Origin: Propionimicrobium lymphophilum DSM 4903
GTDB taxonomy: Bacteria; Actinomycetota; Actinomycetes; Propionibacteriales; Propionibacteriaceae
Length of the DNA: 64,000 nucleotides
Direction: 5' to 3'
Assembly: GCF_000423485.1 (NCBI RefSeq)
Contig: NZ_AUIB01000001.1
Location: 248,001-312,000 of the forward strand
Below the pieces are notes generated by a model. It had not been told where the DNA came from, ran no database searches, and saw only the letters and a list, made by a program, of their open reading frames with translations. Positions 36,049-45,708 of this stretch are shown piece after piece (positions within the stretch are counted from its first letter, which is position 1; each line of letters opens with the position of its first letter). The translations under genes were made by a program, and so were the position numbers.

Positions 36049-38317
36049 GTCGCTGGTGGGCACCGCCGAAGTTTGCGACGTTCAGCTAAGTGTCGAGGGT
36101 CTATCGGCGCATTATTTGGGGCAGGAACGTTGGGTGCTTGATGAGGTTTGCCTGAGCAATTTAGCCGGCCAAGTCAGCGCGGTGGTCGGGCCATCGGGAT
36201 GTGGCAAAACTACATTGGTGCGCACGATTTGCGGCCTGGTGCCACACTGCCTGCCGAGCGAATATCGCGGTAGCGTCAAACTGCAGGGTGTCGAGATCGC
36301 CGACGCGAGCGTCCAGTTCATTGCCGAGCGGGTGGCATATGTCGGTCAGAATCCGGATGCTGCCATCATCACTAGAAGCGTCCATGACGACATCGCCTTC
36401 GCGCTACAAAATCTTTGTTTACCCGGCTGTGAAATTGAAACGAGGGTTCGCGATGCGGCCGAAAAGGTTGGGCTGACGGATTATCTTTGGGCCGACCCCT
36501 GGACGCTTTCGGGTGGGCAACGTCAGCGGCTGGCGATCGCAGTTGTGTTGGCGATGAGTCCTAAGCTGCTGGTCTTAGATGAACCAACTTCAAACATTGA
36601 TGCGCTTGGACGTCAACAGTTTTATCAGCTAATCAGCCAGCTGGTGGCTGCCGGCACTGGCGTGGTGGTGATAGACCACGATCTAGACCCGATTCTGCCG
36701 ATCGTCGATCAGGTAATTGCCCTTGATGCCGAGGGCGCAGTCATTGCCGCTGGCCCACCCAGGCAGGTTTTTTATCAGCACACCACCCAGCTCGAACAGG
36801 CCGGCATCTGGTTACCGCGGGCAGTGCGGGCAGGCAATACTCAAGCCTTGACCTGCCAGGAAGCCGAAATTGAGCTGCCAGGGTTGGAGCGAGTTTGTGG
36901 CTCTCAGGTGCGCTACTGGCGCAAGGAAACATCGGGCTGGAGGTTGGTCGAAGAAATCGACAACTGCCCGAAGGGACAGCCGCAACTGGAACTGAAAGAC
37001 TTCGCGGTTCCCGGACGTTCGCCTGCCATCAGAGCGCGGTTGGCGGGTGGTGAATTTGTCGGGCTGCTTGGGCAAAACGGCGCAGGCAAAACTTCTCTGC
37101 TCTCAGCGCTTGCCGGCCTGCTCAGGTTCGATGGGCAAGCACAGTTGGAGGGTTCGCGTATGCGCAAAGGCAAACATGGCATCGGCTACGTGTTCCAAAA
37201 CCCCGAACATCAAATGGTGGCGGCAACCGTCGAGAAAGAGCTGGCGGTTGGCGGGGCCGATGCGCAAACCGTCGAAGATCTGCTTGCTCGCTTTCATCTG
37301 GAGGCGGTCAGTCAGCAACACCCGTTGACGCTTTCTGGTGGCCAACAGCGCAGACTTTCGGTTGCGACGATGGTGGCCGAGCAGCGGGCTATCATCGTCC
37401 TAGACGAGCCGACGTTTGGCCAAGATTGGGATAACACCTGTGAACTGATGGACTTCATTGGCCAACTTTGCGCCCAGGGGCACACTGTTTTGATGGCCAC
37501 TCACGACATCGAGTTGGCGTTGGATAACTGCAGCCACCTGATTGCCCTGCCAGCTAGGCAAAGTCAGCCGGCCGAGTCTAGGCATAATGTGCGAGAGAAT
37601 CGTCGCGGGCTGTTTAGTGCTTTGAATCCGCTGACGCTGTTCTTCGCGCTGCTGCCGCTGATGGTGACGATCTTCGTAGTCAAACAGGCCTCGCTGAATC
37701 TGACTTTGTTATGCCTGGAAACTGTGCTGATGTTTGCAGCTAGGGCGCAGCGAATGCGCACATTAATCGGCGTCTTGGCGCCTTGGGCTGCCACCGGATT
37801 TCTGTTTTGGGTTTTCTCGCGGGCAGACGTGCTGGAAAACATCTCGAAAATGCAGGACCCCGGCGACGCACTAACCGCCGGCAGCGGCATCGGAGCGTTG
37901 CTTTCGCTGATCTTCCTATCCGGCATGGCCAGCCAGCCGGAGGAACTGTTGGTGACGATGAGCACGACATTCAAAGTGCCGTATCGAATAACTTCGGCGG
38001 GCACTGCTGCGGTGGCCTTCGTCACCCGCTTTAGCAAGGATTTTGCCTTGATTAGAACCGCGAAAGCGCTTCGCGGGGTGGGGGACAAGGCAGGACCGTT
38101 GGCTCCCGCGCTCAGATGGTTCGGTTCCTTCTTGCCGCTGGCGATTCTTGCGGTTCAGCACGGCGAGCGGGTGGCGCTGTCGATGGATTCGCGCGGCTTC
38201 GGAGCCTACCGCCATCGCACCGAGCTGCTCGACGTGCCTTGGCGCCTGCTCGATTGGATCGTGGTGGCGGCCCTGTGGGGTTTGGCTTTTGCGCTGTGGT
38301 TTTTCTGGCTGGCTTAG
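36041..38317 (+). CDS. ECF transporter energising module, fused A-A'-T
   Basis: About 758 residues. Two ATPase domains come first: Walker A VVGPSGCGKTTLV with signature LSGGQRQRLAIA and Walker B LLVLDEPTS, then GLLGQNGAGKTSLL with LSGGQQRRLSVA and IIVLDEPTF. From about residue 510 follows a membrane EcfT/CbiQ-like domain with several helices and the coupling-helix motif SMDSRGFGAYRHRT near the end. ECF modules usually come as two or three polypeptides; here all are one chain. GTG 36041 is the likeliest start, inside the end of the S-component gene; GTG 36056 is possible. Confidence 0.88.
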   Translation: MPESLVGTAEVCDVQLSVEGLSAHYLGQERWVLDEVCLSNLAGQVSAVVGPSGCGKTTLVRTICGLVPHCLPSEYRGSVKLQGVEIADASVQFIAERVAYVGQNPDAAIITRSVHDDIAFALQNLCLPGCEIETRVRDAAEKVGLTDYLWADPWTLSGGQRQRLAIAVVLAMSPKLLVLDEPTSNIDALGRQQFYQLISQLVAAGTGVVVIDHDLDPILPIVDQVIALDAEGAVIAAGPPRQVFYQHTTQLEQAGIWLPRAVRAGNTQALTCQEAEIELPGLERVCGSQVRYWRKETSGWRLVEEIDNCPKGQPQLELKDFAVPGRSPAIRARLAGGEFVGLLGQNGAGKTSLLSALAGLLRFDGQAQLEGSRMRKGKHGIGYVFQNPEHQMVAATVEKELAVGGADAQTVEDLLARFHLEAVSQQHPLTLSGGQQRRLSVATMVAEQRAIIVLDEPTFGQDWDNTCELMDFIGQLCAQGHTVLMATHDIELALDNCSHLIALPARQSQPAESRHNVRENRRGLFSALNPLTLFFALLPLMVTIFVVKQASLNLTLLCLETVLMFAARAQRMRTLIGVLAPWAATGFLFWVFSRADVLENISKMQDPGDALTAGSGIGALLSLIFLSGMASQPEELLVTMSTTFKVPYRITSAGTAAVAFVTRFSKDFALIRTAKALRGVGDKAGPLAPALRWFGSFLPLAILAVQHGERVALSMDSRGFGAYRHRTELLDVPWRLLDWIVVAALWGLAFALWFFWLA

Positions 38318-38329
38318 ATAAAGAGGAAA

Positions 38330-40069
38330 ATGATGAGTGTATCTATCTGCGATATGTTGAGGCCGGCGCGGACCTCGATGATCATTTCTGCGCTGCTGAC
38401 CGCGGCAGGGGCGGTTGTGCGGCTGCTTCCCTTCGTGGCGATGCAACAGATGGCAGCAATCTGGCTGGGTGAAAAACACCCCGAAGGCTGGTCTGGCAAC
38501 CCTTGGGTGCTTGCCCTTGTCGCGCTGGTTTGCCTGCTCGCCTCCCAGCTGCTTTATATGGGTGGGCTTGGCGTAACACACGTCTCTGAGGCGAAGCTGA
38601 GGCACAAGCTTCGTCGTCGCGTGGTTGACTCGATCGGGTCGCTGCCGCTGGGCAAAGTGGAGGTCATTCCGCACGGGCGGCTGCGAAAGATCGTGTGCGA
38701 CGACACCTCCGCCATCCACACGCTCGTCGCCCATGTGCCAGGCGATGCGACGAACGCCGTCGTTTCTCTGCTGGCCGGGTTTGTCTATCTGATGGTCGTC
38801 GATTGGCGGATGTGCCTGGCGCTATTTGGCATCTGGATTGTGGTGGTCGTTGGATTGCAGGCCGCCCACATGCGCGGCTACGCGAAGATCACCGAACGAT
38901 TCGGCGTCGCCCAGACTGATCTGGCCTCGGCGACGGTCGAGATGTTGGAGGGCATCAAAGAGATCAAAAACTTCCAGGCCGTTGATGCCACTAGGACGCG
39001 CTTTAACCGGGCCCGAGAAAAGTTTTCGGACATCTCCTACGAATGGGTCAGCCAGTCCGGCAAGGCGATCAGCGCGACAGGGGCGCTGCTTCGCCCAGCC
39101 GTCATTTTCGTCACTGTGGCGATTCTTTCGGTGATATTCGTCAACAACGACTGGATGCTGCTTTCCGCCACGCTGCCGTTCTTCCTGGTGGCGCCGGGAG
39201 TTCCCGATGGGCTTTCGGTGCTGCTTGGCATGACGCAACATATTTACGACGCCAGGCTGGCCTCGCAGACCACGGCAAAGCTGCTATCTGAAGAACCCAT
39301 GTCCGCCGGTGACTTCGCCGAAGGCGAAGGCGAGGCTCCCGGCCAGGTCGAAATGATCGACGCGAAATTCTCCTACGAGCCAGGAGATCCGGTGATAGAC
39401 GGGATTTCTTTCGTAGCGCGCCCAGGAACGGTTACCGCGCTGGTCGGGCCGTCAGGCGGCGGAAAATCCACTCTGGCGAAACTGATCGCCAGATTCTACG
39501 ACCTCGACGAGGGCACGGTGAAGGTAAGCGGCATGGACGTGCGTCGGGTGAGTTTTTCTTGGCTGCTTTCCAAAGTGGCAATTGTGCTCCAAGACATTGC
39601 GCTGTCGAACGACACCGTGTTTAACAACATAGCTTTGGGCAAACCGACTGCGAGTCTCGAAGAAGTGCAAGAGGCCGCGAAGAAGGCCTGCATCCACGAG
39701 CGAATCACACAACTGCCCAACGGCTACGACACAGTGCTCGGCGAAGAAGGCGGTTTCTTGTCCGGTGGTGAACGCCAGCGCGTCACCTTGGCTAGGGCAT
39801 ATTTGCAAAACGCGCCGATTCTGATTCTTGACGAGGCCACCGCCCAGGCAGATCCGCAGTCTGAGCGGCAGATCCACCTGGCGCTGTCTGGGCTTGCCAA
39901 GGGACGAACGGTGATCATGATCGCGCACCGGCTGGCCACGGTTCGCGACGCCGACCAAATCCTCGTCGTCGATGGCGGACGAATAGTTGAGCGCGGAACC
40001 CACGAACAGCTGCTGGCCGAAGACGGCAAATACGCCGCCATGTGGAACCTCCAGATGGAAAGTGAATAA
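38330..40069 (+). CDS. ABC half transporter, exporter fold (YbtP/IrtA-like)
   Basis: 579 residues: six transmembrane helices (to about 300) and an ATPase with Walker A ALVGPSGGGKSTLAKL, signature LSGGERQRVTLARA, Walker B ILILDEATA and H-loop IAHRLATV. It starts 12 bp after the ECF gene and lies 2 bp before a homologous half transporter, so the two should form a heterodimer. Pairs of this type include IrtAB and YbtPQ, which import metal-siderophore complexes despite the exporter fold, as well as true exporters. GAGGAAA precedes ATG 38330; ATG 38333 is equally possible. Confidence 0.85.
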   Translation: MMSVSICDMLRPARTSMIISALLTAAGAVVRLLPFVAMQQMAAIWLGEKHPEGWSGNPWVLALVALVCLLASQLLYMGGLGVTHVSEAKLRHKLRRRVVDSIGSLPLGKVEVIPHGRLRKIVCDDTSAIHTLVAHVPGDATNAVVSLLAGFVYLMVVDWRMCLALFGIWIVVVVGLQAAHMRGYAKITERFGVAQTDLASATVEMLEGIKEIKNFQAVDATRTRFNRAREKFSDISYEWVSQSGKAISATGALLRPAVIFVTVAILSVIFVNNDWMLLSATLPFFLVAPGVPDGLSVLLGMTQHIYDARLASQTTAKLLSEEPMSAGDFAEGEGEAPGQVEMIDAKFSYEPGDPVIDGISFVARPGTVTALVGPSGGGKSTLAKLIARFYDLDEGTVKVSGMDVRRVSFSWLLSKVAIVLQDIALSNDTVFNNIALGKPTASLEEVQEAAKKACIHERITQLPNGYDTVLGEEGGFLSGGERQRVTLARAYLQNAPILILDEATAQADPQSERQIHLALSGLAKGRTVIMIAHRLATVRDADQILVVDGGRIVERGTHEQLLAEDGKYAAMWNLQMESE

Positions 40070-40071
40070 AC

Positions 40072-41802
40072 ATGTGGAAGTTAATGATTCGAATCGTTGA
40101 TGCGGGCAAATTACGTTCGAATATTGCCTGGTTCGTGGCTTCGGCCATCCTTCAGGGTCTCACGCTGGCCGCGATGATCCCGTTCCTGCGCTCCTTCTAT
40201 TCCCGCTCAGACCAGAGTCAAACCTGGCTGATAGTGGTGGTTGCGTTGGGCATCGTCACCTTCGTTATCGACGCCGTGGCCATGTTCTTGTCCTATCGGG
40301 TCAGCGTGTACGTGATCTGCGACTCGATGATTTCGAGCCTCGCCGAACACGTCCTGGCGCTGCCGCTCGGCTGGTTCAACGCCCAACGCGAGGCAGCCGT
40401 GGCAAACGCCAACTCGAAAGAGGTTAACACGCTTTCACACTTGGCCTCGTTGGTTATTCCGAGCCTGTGCAACGCCTTCATCACGCCTCTGGTGGTGCTG
40501 GTGGCCACGGCCTTCGTGTCTTGGCCGCTTGCTTTGATAATGGCCGCGGTGATCGTCCCGCTCTACCTGATTTGGCGCAAGATGTCGGCCGCTACCACCA
40601 GGGCTAATGAGCTGGAGGACCGAACATCGCGGTTGGTGGCTGGCCGCCTGATTGAGTTCGCCCGACTGCAACCAGTTTTGCGAGCCACCGGTCGAGTGAT
40701 GAATTGGGAGCCTGTGGTGCAGGCGCTCGATGCGGACAGCCGCGCCACGCTATCGGGCTTGAGAATCAAGGGCCGGCCCGCCCAGGGGTTCAGCCTGGTG
40801 GTTAACCTGGCATTCGCCTGCGTGCTGTGCCTGGGCGTTTCGATGGTCAGTGGTTATCACCTAGACCCGATCAGTTTTCTGGTGGTGTTGGCTATCAGCG
40901 CGCGGATGTTGCTGCCGCTCACCGAGGCCGCACTGTTGTCCACGGAGCTCAATAACGCCGAGGTGGCCGTGCGTTCGGTGTGCGAGATTTTGGACGCTCG
41001 GCCATTGCCCGAACCTGATCGGGACGAAGCTCAGGTTACGAAGGGCCAAGAGATCGTCTTCGACGGTGTGACATTCGGCTACGGCTCCGAGCGCAGAGTT
41101 TTAGGCGGCGTCGAGCTACGCGCACAGCAGGGCAAAGTCACGGCCCTCGTCGGACCGTCGGGGGCCGGTAAATCAACCGTCCTTCGGCTGGCAGCCAGGT
41201 TCTGGGACGTCGATTCGGGGTCGGTGAAGATCGGGGGAGTGGACGTCAGAAACATCCCAACAAAGGAGCTGATGGCGTCCATATCATTGGTGTTCCAAGA
41301 CGTTTATCTCTTCGACACAACCATTAGGGAAAACCTGCGCCTGGCCAAGCCCGATGCCACCGACGGCGAATTGGAAGTGGCTGCTCGGCGCGCCCAGCTA
41401 GATCGGGTTATTGATGCACTGCCCAATGGCTGGGAAACGAATGTCGGCCCTGCTGGGTTGAGCCTTTCGGGAGGCGAACGCCAGCGCGTCGCAATTGCGC
41501 GGGCATTCCTGAAAGACGCACCGATTCTGCTGCTCGACGAGATCACCTCCGCGCTCGATAGCGAAAATGAATCGGCGATCACGAAGGTGGTCAGCGAGCT
41601 TTCAGCCGGGCGAACGGTGATCGTCGTTGCACACCGGCTATCTACGATCCGAGACGCCGATCAGGTTGTGTTCTTGCAGCCCGGCGAGAATGGCGCCCAC
41701 GTGGCCCAGGTTGGTTCGCCCTCGCAGTTGGCTGTTATCCCAGGACCGTTCCGTGACTTCCTTGAGGCGGCGTCTAACGCATCTTGGAGTATCAAAAACT
41801 AG
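40072..41802 (+). CDS. ABC half transporter, exporter fold (YbtQ/IrtB-like)
   Basis: 576 residues with the same plan as its neighbour: six helices, then Walker A ALVGPSGAGKSTVLRL, signature LSGGERQRVAIARA, Walker B ILLLDEITSALD and H-loop VAHRLSTI. The Walker B Glu is present in both halves, so both nucleotide sites may work. The start is 2 bp behind the partner. The operon ends at a strong terminator. The order S component, A-A-T, half transporter, half transporter suggests one uptake pathway; the substrate is unknown and a metal complex is a guess based on family and upstream box. Confidence 0.85.
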   Translation: MWKLMIRIVDAGKLRSNIAWFVASAILQGLTLAAMIPFLRSFYSRSDQSQTWLIVVVALGIVTFVIDAVAMFLSYRVSVYVICDSMISSLAEHVLALPLGWFNAQREAAVANANSKEVNTLSHLASLVIPSLCNAFITPLVVLVATAFVSWPLALIMAAVIVPLYLIWRKMSAATTRANELEDRTSRLVAGRLIEFARLQPVLRATGRVMNWEPVVQALDADSRATLSGLRIKGRPAQGFSLVVNLAFACVLCLGVSMVSGYHLDPISFLVVLAISARMLLPLTEAALLSTELNNAEVAVRSVCEILDARPLPEPDRDEAQVTKGQEIVFDGVTFGYGSERRVLGGVELRAQQGKVTALVGPSGAGKSTVLRLAARFWDVDSGSVKIGGVDVRNIPTKELMASISLVFQDVYLFDTTIRENLRLAKPDATDGELEVAARRAQLDRVIDALPNGWETNVGPAGLSLSGGERQRVAIARAFLKDAPILLLDEITSALDSENESAITKVVSELSAGRTVIVVAHRLSTIRDADQVVFLQPGENGAHVAQVGSPSQLAVIPGPFRDFLEAASNASWSIKN

Positions 41803-41809
41803 AAAATAA

Positions 41810-41853
41810 AAAGCGGGGTGCGGCTGGATTATCTGCCGGCCGCACCCCGCTTT
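41810..41853. terminator. Bidirectional terminator between the ABC operon and the surface-protein gene
   Basis: AAAGCGGGGTGCGGCTGG pairs with CCGGCCGCACCCCGCTTT, 17 of 18 matching and one G-T pair, with an 8-base loop. A-rich and T-rich flanks on the two sides fit use in both directions. Confidence 0.92.
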
Positions 41854-41864
41854 GTTATGAAAAA

Positions 41865-44800
41865 TTAGTTGTCACGACGCCTAATGGCGACCGCAACCGC
41901 AGGGACGATCAGGCCAAGCAGCGCCAGCTCAGCGAACGGCAAACTACCTGCGGTGCCGGTATCCGGTAGGCCACGCCCAGCTCGCTTGGCCTTGGTGTTC
42001 TCCGCATGCTTCGTGCCTTGTTTTTCGGAAGCGTTTGCGTCTGCCGCACGTTTTGGCTGCTGCTGGTTAGAAGCATTCGAGTTAGCTTTTACATTGACGT
42101 CTACGTTAAGCGTCAAGCCACTGGTTTGGCCGGTAGCAACTACTTTGTGTTGACCAGCTGTAGCACCAGCCGGAACAGTGATTGGCTCAGCAATTGCGCC
42201 TTGCCCGTCTGCAGTAGTGCTACCTAACTGAACAATCACAGAGTGGAACTCCAGCCGCACCTCTTCGCCAGGTAAGAAGCCATAACCGGTTACCCTGACA
42301 TTAATGCCCGCATACTCCGAGCTTGGCGTAGTGGTGACTTTGGCAACGGCCAGCCAGGCTTCCTTGGCCTTAGCCTGAGTGGACTTGGCGCCAGCAAGTT
42401 TTGTGATTGCTGAATTGAGAGCAGTCTGTGCCTTTTGAGTAGCAACAGCCTTGGCTGCTAGAAGCTCAGCTTTTTGCTTTGCAACGGCAAACTTTTCACC
42501 TAGCTTGGCTAGGTCGCCATCAGCAGCCTGTTGTTCGGTTAGGCCGATAGCCGGATCAATAGAGTTGACCTTTTCTGCCAGTGCGCGTTTGGCTTTAGCC
42601 GTAGTTTCTGCCGTGGTTGCCTTTTCTGCGGCCTTGGTGGCTATGTCGTCAGCGGCACGCTTAGCATCGTTGGCTTTTTCTAGGTCAGTGGCAGCCTTAT
42701 CGGCGTTTTTCTTGGCCTGCTGATACTTGGTCTCTTGCTCTGCAATTACGCGCAGAGCCTCTTTGGCCTGATTATCAGCTTGAGTAGCTGTAGCAAGCTC
42801 ATCTTGGGCGGTCTGCTTAGCGATGTTTGCTTGGTCAAGTTTGGTCTGTGCATCCGCAGCCTTGGTAGTGGCGGCTCCTGCTGTTGCAGTGGCTTGTGCT
42901 AATTTTTCATCGGCTGCAGCTTTTTCTGTTTTCTTGACTTCAAGATCCGCTTTCGCTTTCTTCAGCTCTGCAACTGCTTGTGCCGCAGCAGTGCCTGAGA
43001 CAGCAGCTTCAAGGTTTTTTTGTTTTTGCTCAACGATAGCTTGCTTATTGGCAACTTCGACGGCTAGCTTAGCGACTTTAGCCCGTTCTTCGGTTTCTGC
43101 CTGCTTAGCACTATCGGCTAGTTGTTTAGCAGTTTTAGCTTCATCGTTGAGCCGAGCTGCTTGCTCAGCTGTTACTTTGGCATCATTTGTCTTGCTGGCC
43201 AGGTCTGTTATAGCACTCTGCAGAGCTTGGGCTTTGGTATTAGCTTCTTCCTGGGCAGCAGCGACGGCTGCAGCTTTTTGCGTCTTAGCGTTGAGCGCCT
43301 CGGTAAATGTCTTATTAGTGTTGGTCAGCTCAGCGTTAGCGTCATCAAGGTCTTGCTGGGCTTGTTTTGCTGTCTGCCGCGCTGTATCAAGATCCTGCTG
43401 AGCTTTAACAACCGCAGGATCAGTAGTTGAAGCGTTACCGCTCTTTACCGCGTTGTAGTACTTGTCGAAGATAGCTTCGTACTCGTCGACATCGTAAAGA
43501 GTCTCATCGCCTTCTAAATCCCAAAAGCCAGCGCCCTTTTTCTGGACGAAAATCTGATTTGTTGTCCACTGGTTGAGCCCTGGATACATGGCTAAATGAG
43601 CACCGAAGGGGCCATCTTGAGCGATAGCTAGACCTGTCGCGACAAATTTTGCTCCGCTATTTTGATCGATGATTGTCTCGTAATGGCCGGTTTGGCCACC
43701 ATTGTTTTCCTCAAGATTGCGTTTTTCACCCCAATACCAGCCGTTATTGTAGCCAGTGCTTCCACCATCGAAACGCTCTTTGCTGGTTCCCGCTATGGAC
43801 TGGTCGCCAAATGGATTTGGCATTTTTGTGTTTGCAGCCATGCTCACGTTTTCGCCAACATCAAGATGGTTAGAGTGAGGAGTGCCAGCTCCAGCTTTGA
43901 ATAATTTTACCGAAAGGTTTGTGCTCGACTGGGCTATTGCCATCAACGTGTGGCTTACTTTCAGTGGGGCTAGGCCGTGCAAAGCGCGTAGTCTATTGCC
44001 TTCTCTAATCCACTGGAAAGAGGCCTTCATATTGTCCAGATTGGTGGCGTTGGTTGCGTCAGTTGAATCGTTATAGCCGGTGAAAGTTTTGCCGTAAACG
44101 GGGTTACCTACTTCGTTCACCGGAGCGTTATTTGTGCCATACGTTGACGTCTTGTACGAATCAGTTTTACCAACCGTATTTGGGCCATAGGTGTCAGAAT
44201 CTAGAATCTTTACCGCGTCAGTTGCTCCAACACTCTCAAAGAAGCCGCGCGAGCCTTCCTTAAAAGTGTGACCTGGGCCAGCGTTCTTCTTAGCCTCGGC
44301 TAGAGCCTGTTCGGCAGCGGAAACCTTAGCTTCTGCTTGAGTCTTGGCTGTGGTGGCCTTTTCCACCTTGTCTTTTGCAGAATTAATCTGTTCTTGTGCC
44401 GCATTAACAGCAGCTTCAGCTTGTTGCTGGTTTTCTTTAGCCTTTTTCAGCTTCTGCTGGGCAGTTTCAGCGGCAATTTCAGCAGCTTCTTTGTCTTGTT
44501 GAGCTTCGCCTAACGCCTTTTCAGCGGCCTGTTTAAGGACATCTGCACGTTCGGCCGCCTGCTGTTTCTCGGCTGCACTAGCTGCTGTTTCTTTAGCTTT
44601 TACCTCAGCGACGGCGAGAGTATTGTCAGCTGCGGCCTTTTTGGCTTGTGCTGTTTGCAGCTCGTTCTTTGCTGTATCTAGGGCCGCCTCAGCTCTTTGG
44701 ACGATCTCGTCGCTCTCTCCTGAAGTGGCATCAACTTTTGCCTGAGCTTCTTTAACTGCTTGTTCTGCTTTGTCCTGGGCCTCGGCTGCGTCTTCGCTTG

Positions 44801-45467
44801 CCTTGGTTGCGTTGACCACATCGGCGTCAGCCTTGGTCTTTGCCTCGTTTGCTACGGTCAGAGCCTGCTGGGCGGCTTTAGTGTCGGCGTCAGCCTTCGT
44901 CTTGGCGGAGGCGGCTTCATCAAGCCCGGCTTTGGCCTGCGCGGCGTCCTGCTTGGCCTTATCGAAAGCTGCCTGATCCGGAGCCGGAGCATCGGCCAGA
45001 GCCTTATCGGCATCTTCCTTTGCGGTGGTGGCGGAGGTGACGTTCTCGTCGGCCTTAGCGGCATCGGCGTCCGCGGTTTCCTTAGCCTTGTCTGCCTCGG
45101 CTGCTGCGGTTTCTGCAGCGACTGCGTCAGCTTCCGTGCTCTTCTTAGCCTCGTTTACGGAGTCGACAGCGGCCTGCTTAGCTGCCTTTGCCTCTTTAGC
45201 CGCTGCCTGCTCGGCAGCGGTGGCATCGTCTGCGGCTTTCTGGGCTTTGGCCTCGGTCTCAGCGGCCTGCTGCGCCTTAGCGTCGGCGTCGACAAGCTCT
45301 CTAGCCTCGTGGCCGTCCTTGGCTGGTTTTACCTGCGAATCGTTGGTGGCAGGCGCGGTATCTTCCGCGAAGCTAGTAGCGGCCCCAGTGAAAGCGCTCG
45401 TGGCGGCGATTCCGGCTGCTAAAGCCGTGATAGAAAATTTGGAAACTGCGTTGTCAGGCTTCGCCAT
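41865..45467 (-). CDS. LPXTG-anchored surface protein with coiled coils and a central CAP domain
   Basis: 1200 residues. Numbered from the start used here: signal peptide 1-35 (ALAAGIAATSAFTGAATSFA), an Ala/Lys/Glu-rich coiled coil to about 395, a CAP/SCP domain about 405-680 (LRALHGLAPLKVS, HSNHLDVGENVSMA, GQTGHYETIID, GFWDLEGDETLYDVDEYE), a second coiled coil to about 1040, an Ig/E-set-like domain about 1045-1130 (NVRVTGYGFLPGEEVRLEF), a linker, then LPDTG, a hydrophobic helix and RRRDN. Sortase should attach it to peptidoglycan. The start at 45467 has AGGGGAAG 5 bases before it; an ATG 15 bases upstream is weaker. The CAP role is unknown. Confidence 0.9.
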   Translation of the reverse strand: MAKPDNAVSKFSITALAAGIAATSAFTGAATSFAEDTAPATNDSQVKPAKDGHEARELVDADAKAQQAAETEAKAQKAADDATAAEQAAAKEAKAAKQAAVDSVNEAKKSTEADAVAAETAAAEADKAKETADADAAKADENVTSATTAKEDADKALADAPAPDQAAFDKAKQDAAQAKAGLDEAASAKTKADADTKAAQQALTVANEAKTKADADVVNATKASEDAAEAQDKAEQAVKEAQAKVDATSGESDEIVQRAEAALDTAKNELQTAQAKKAAADNTLAVAEVKAKETAASAAEKQQAAERADVLKQAAEKALGEAQQDKEAAEIAAETAQQKLKKAKENQQQAEAAVNAAQEQINSAKDKVEKATTAKTQAEAKVSAAEQALAEAKKNAGPGHTFKEGSRGFFESVGATDAVKILDSDTYGPNTVGKTDSYKTSTYGTNNAPVNEVGNPVYGKTFTGYNDSTDATNATNLDNMKASFQWIREGNRLRALHGLAPLKVSHTLMAIAQSSTNLSVKLFKAGAGTPHSNHLDVGENVSMAANTKMPNPFGDQSIAGTSKERFDGGSTGYNNGWYWGEKRNLEENNGGQTGHYETIIDQNSGAKFVATGLAIAQDGPFGAHLAMYPGLNQWTTNQIFVQKKGAGFWDLEGDETLYDVDEYEAIFDKYYNAVKSGNASTTDPAVVKAQQDLDTARQTAKQAQQDLDDANAELTNTNKTFTEALNAKTQKAAAVAAAQEEANTKAQALQSAITDLASKTNDAKVTAEQAARLNDEAKTAKQLADSAKQAETEERAKVAKLAVEVANKQAIVEQKQKNLEAAVSGTAAAQAVAELKKAKADLEVKKTEKAAADEKLAQATATAGAATTKAADAQTKLDQANIAKQTAQDELATATQADNQAKEALRVIAEQETKYQQAKKNADKAATDLEKANDAKRAADDIATKAAEKATTAETTAKAKRALAEKVNSIDPAIGLTEQQAADGDLAKLGEKFAVAKQKAELLAAKAVATQKAQTALNSAITKLAGAKSTQAKAKEAWLAVAKVTTTPSSEYAGINVRVTGYGFLPGEEVRLEFHSVIVQLGSTTADGQGAIAEPITVPAGATAGQHKVVATGQTSGLTLNVDVNVKANSNASNQQQPKRAADANASEKQGTKHAENTKAKRAGRGLPDTGTAGSLPFAELALLGLIVPAVAVAIRRRDN

Positions 45468-45511
45468 TTTCTTCCCCTTCATTCAATTTCTTAAACAAAT
45501 ATGAGAGTATT

Positions 45512-45538
45512 CGAGGCCACTGATAAAGAACGGCCTCG
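45512..45538 (-). repeat. Hairpin in the leader of the surface-protein gene
   Basis: CGAGGCC and GGCCTCG form a 7-bp perfect stem with a 13-base loop, about 45 bp upstream of the start codon. No T run follows. It may stabilise or regulate the message. The rest of the 45483-45708 gap holds the diverging promoters, which I cannot place exactly. Confidence 0.4.
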
Positions 45539-45708
45539 TTCCTCAAAATGACAAATAGACGCGCTAAGCGTCACTAAGAATTATGTCAGAGTGCCTTTTC
45601 GAGATTGTTGCACCCCCATTGTTTAGCTGCTTTCCGGGCAATCTGAGCTCAGACCGGTTACTTTGTGGTTTTTACGCTGGTGCTTTTGCTCATAGATAAA
45701 CTTGGCGC

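Noticed and set aside
35446-38317. ECF cobalamin importer under the B12 riboswitch
   Set aside because: Attractive because the riboswitch lies upstream, but the S component resembles YkoE rather than a B12 binder, and the genes have their own ribosome site and putative box; cannot be claimed.
37916-38734. Minus-strand frame across the ECF/ABC junction
   Set aside because: It crosses two certain genes in antisense and would block their operon layout.
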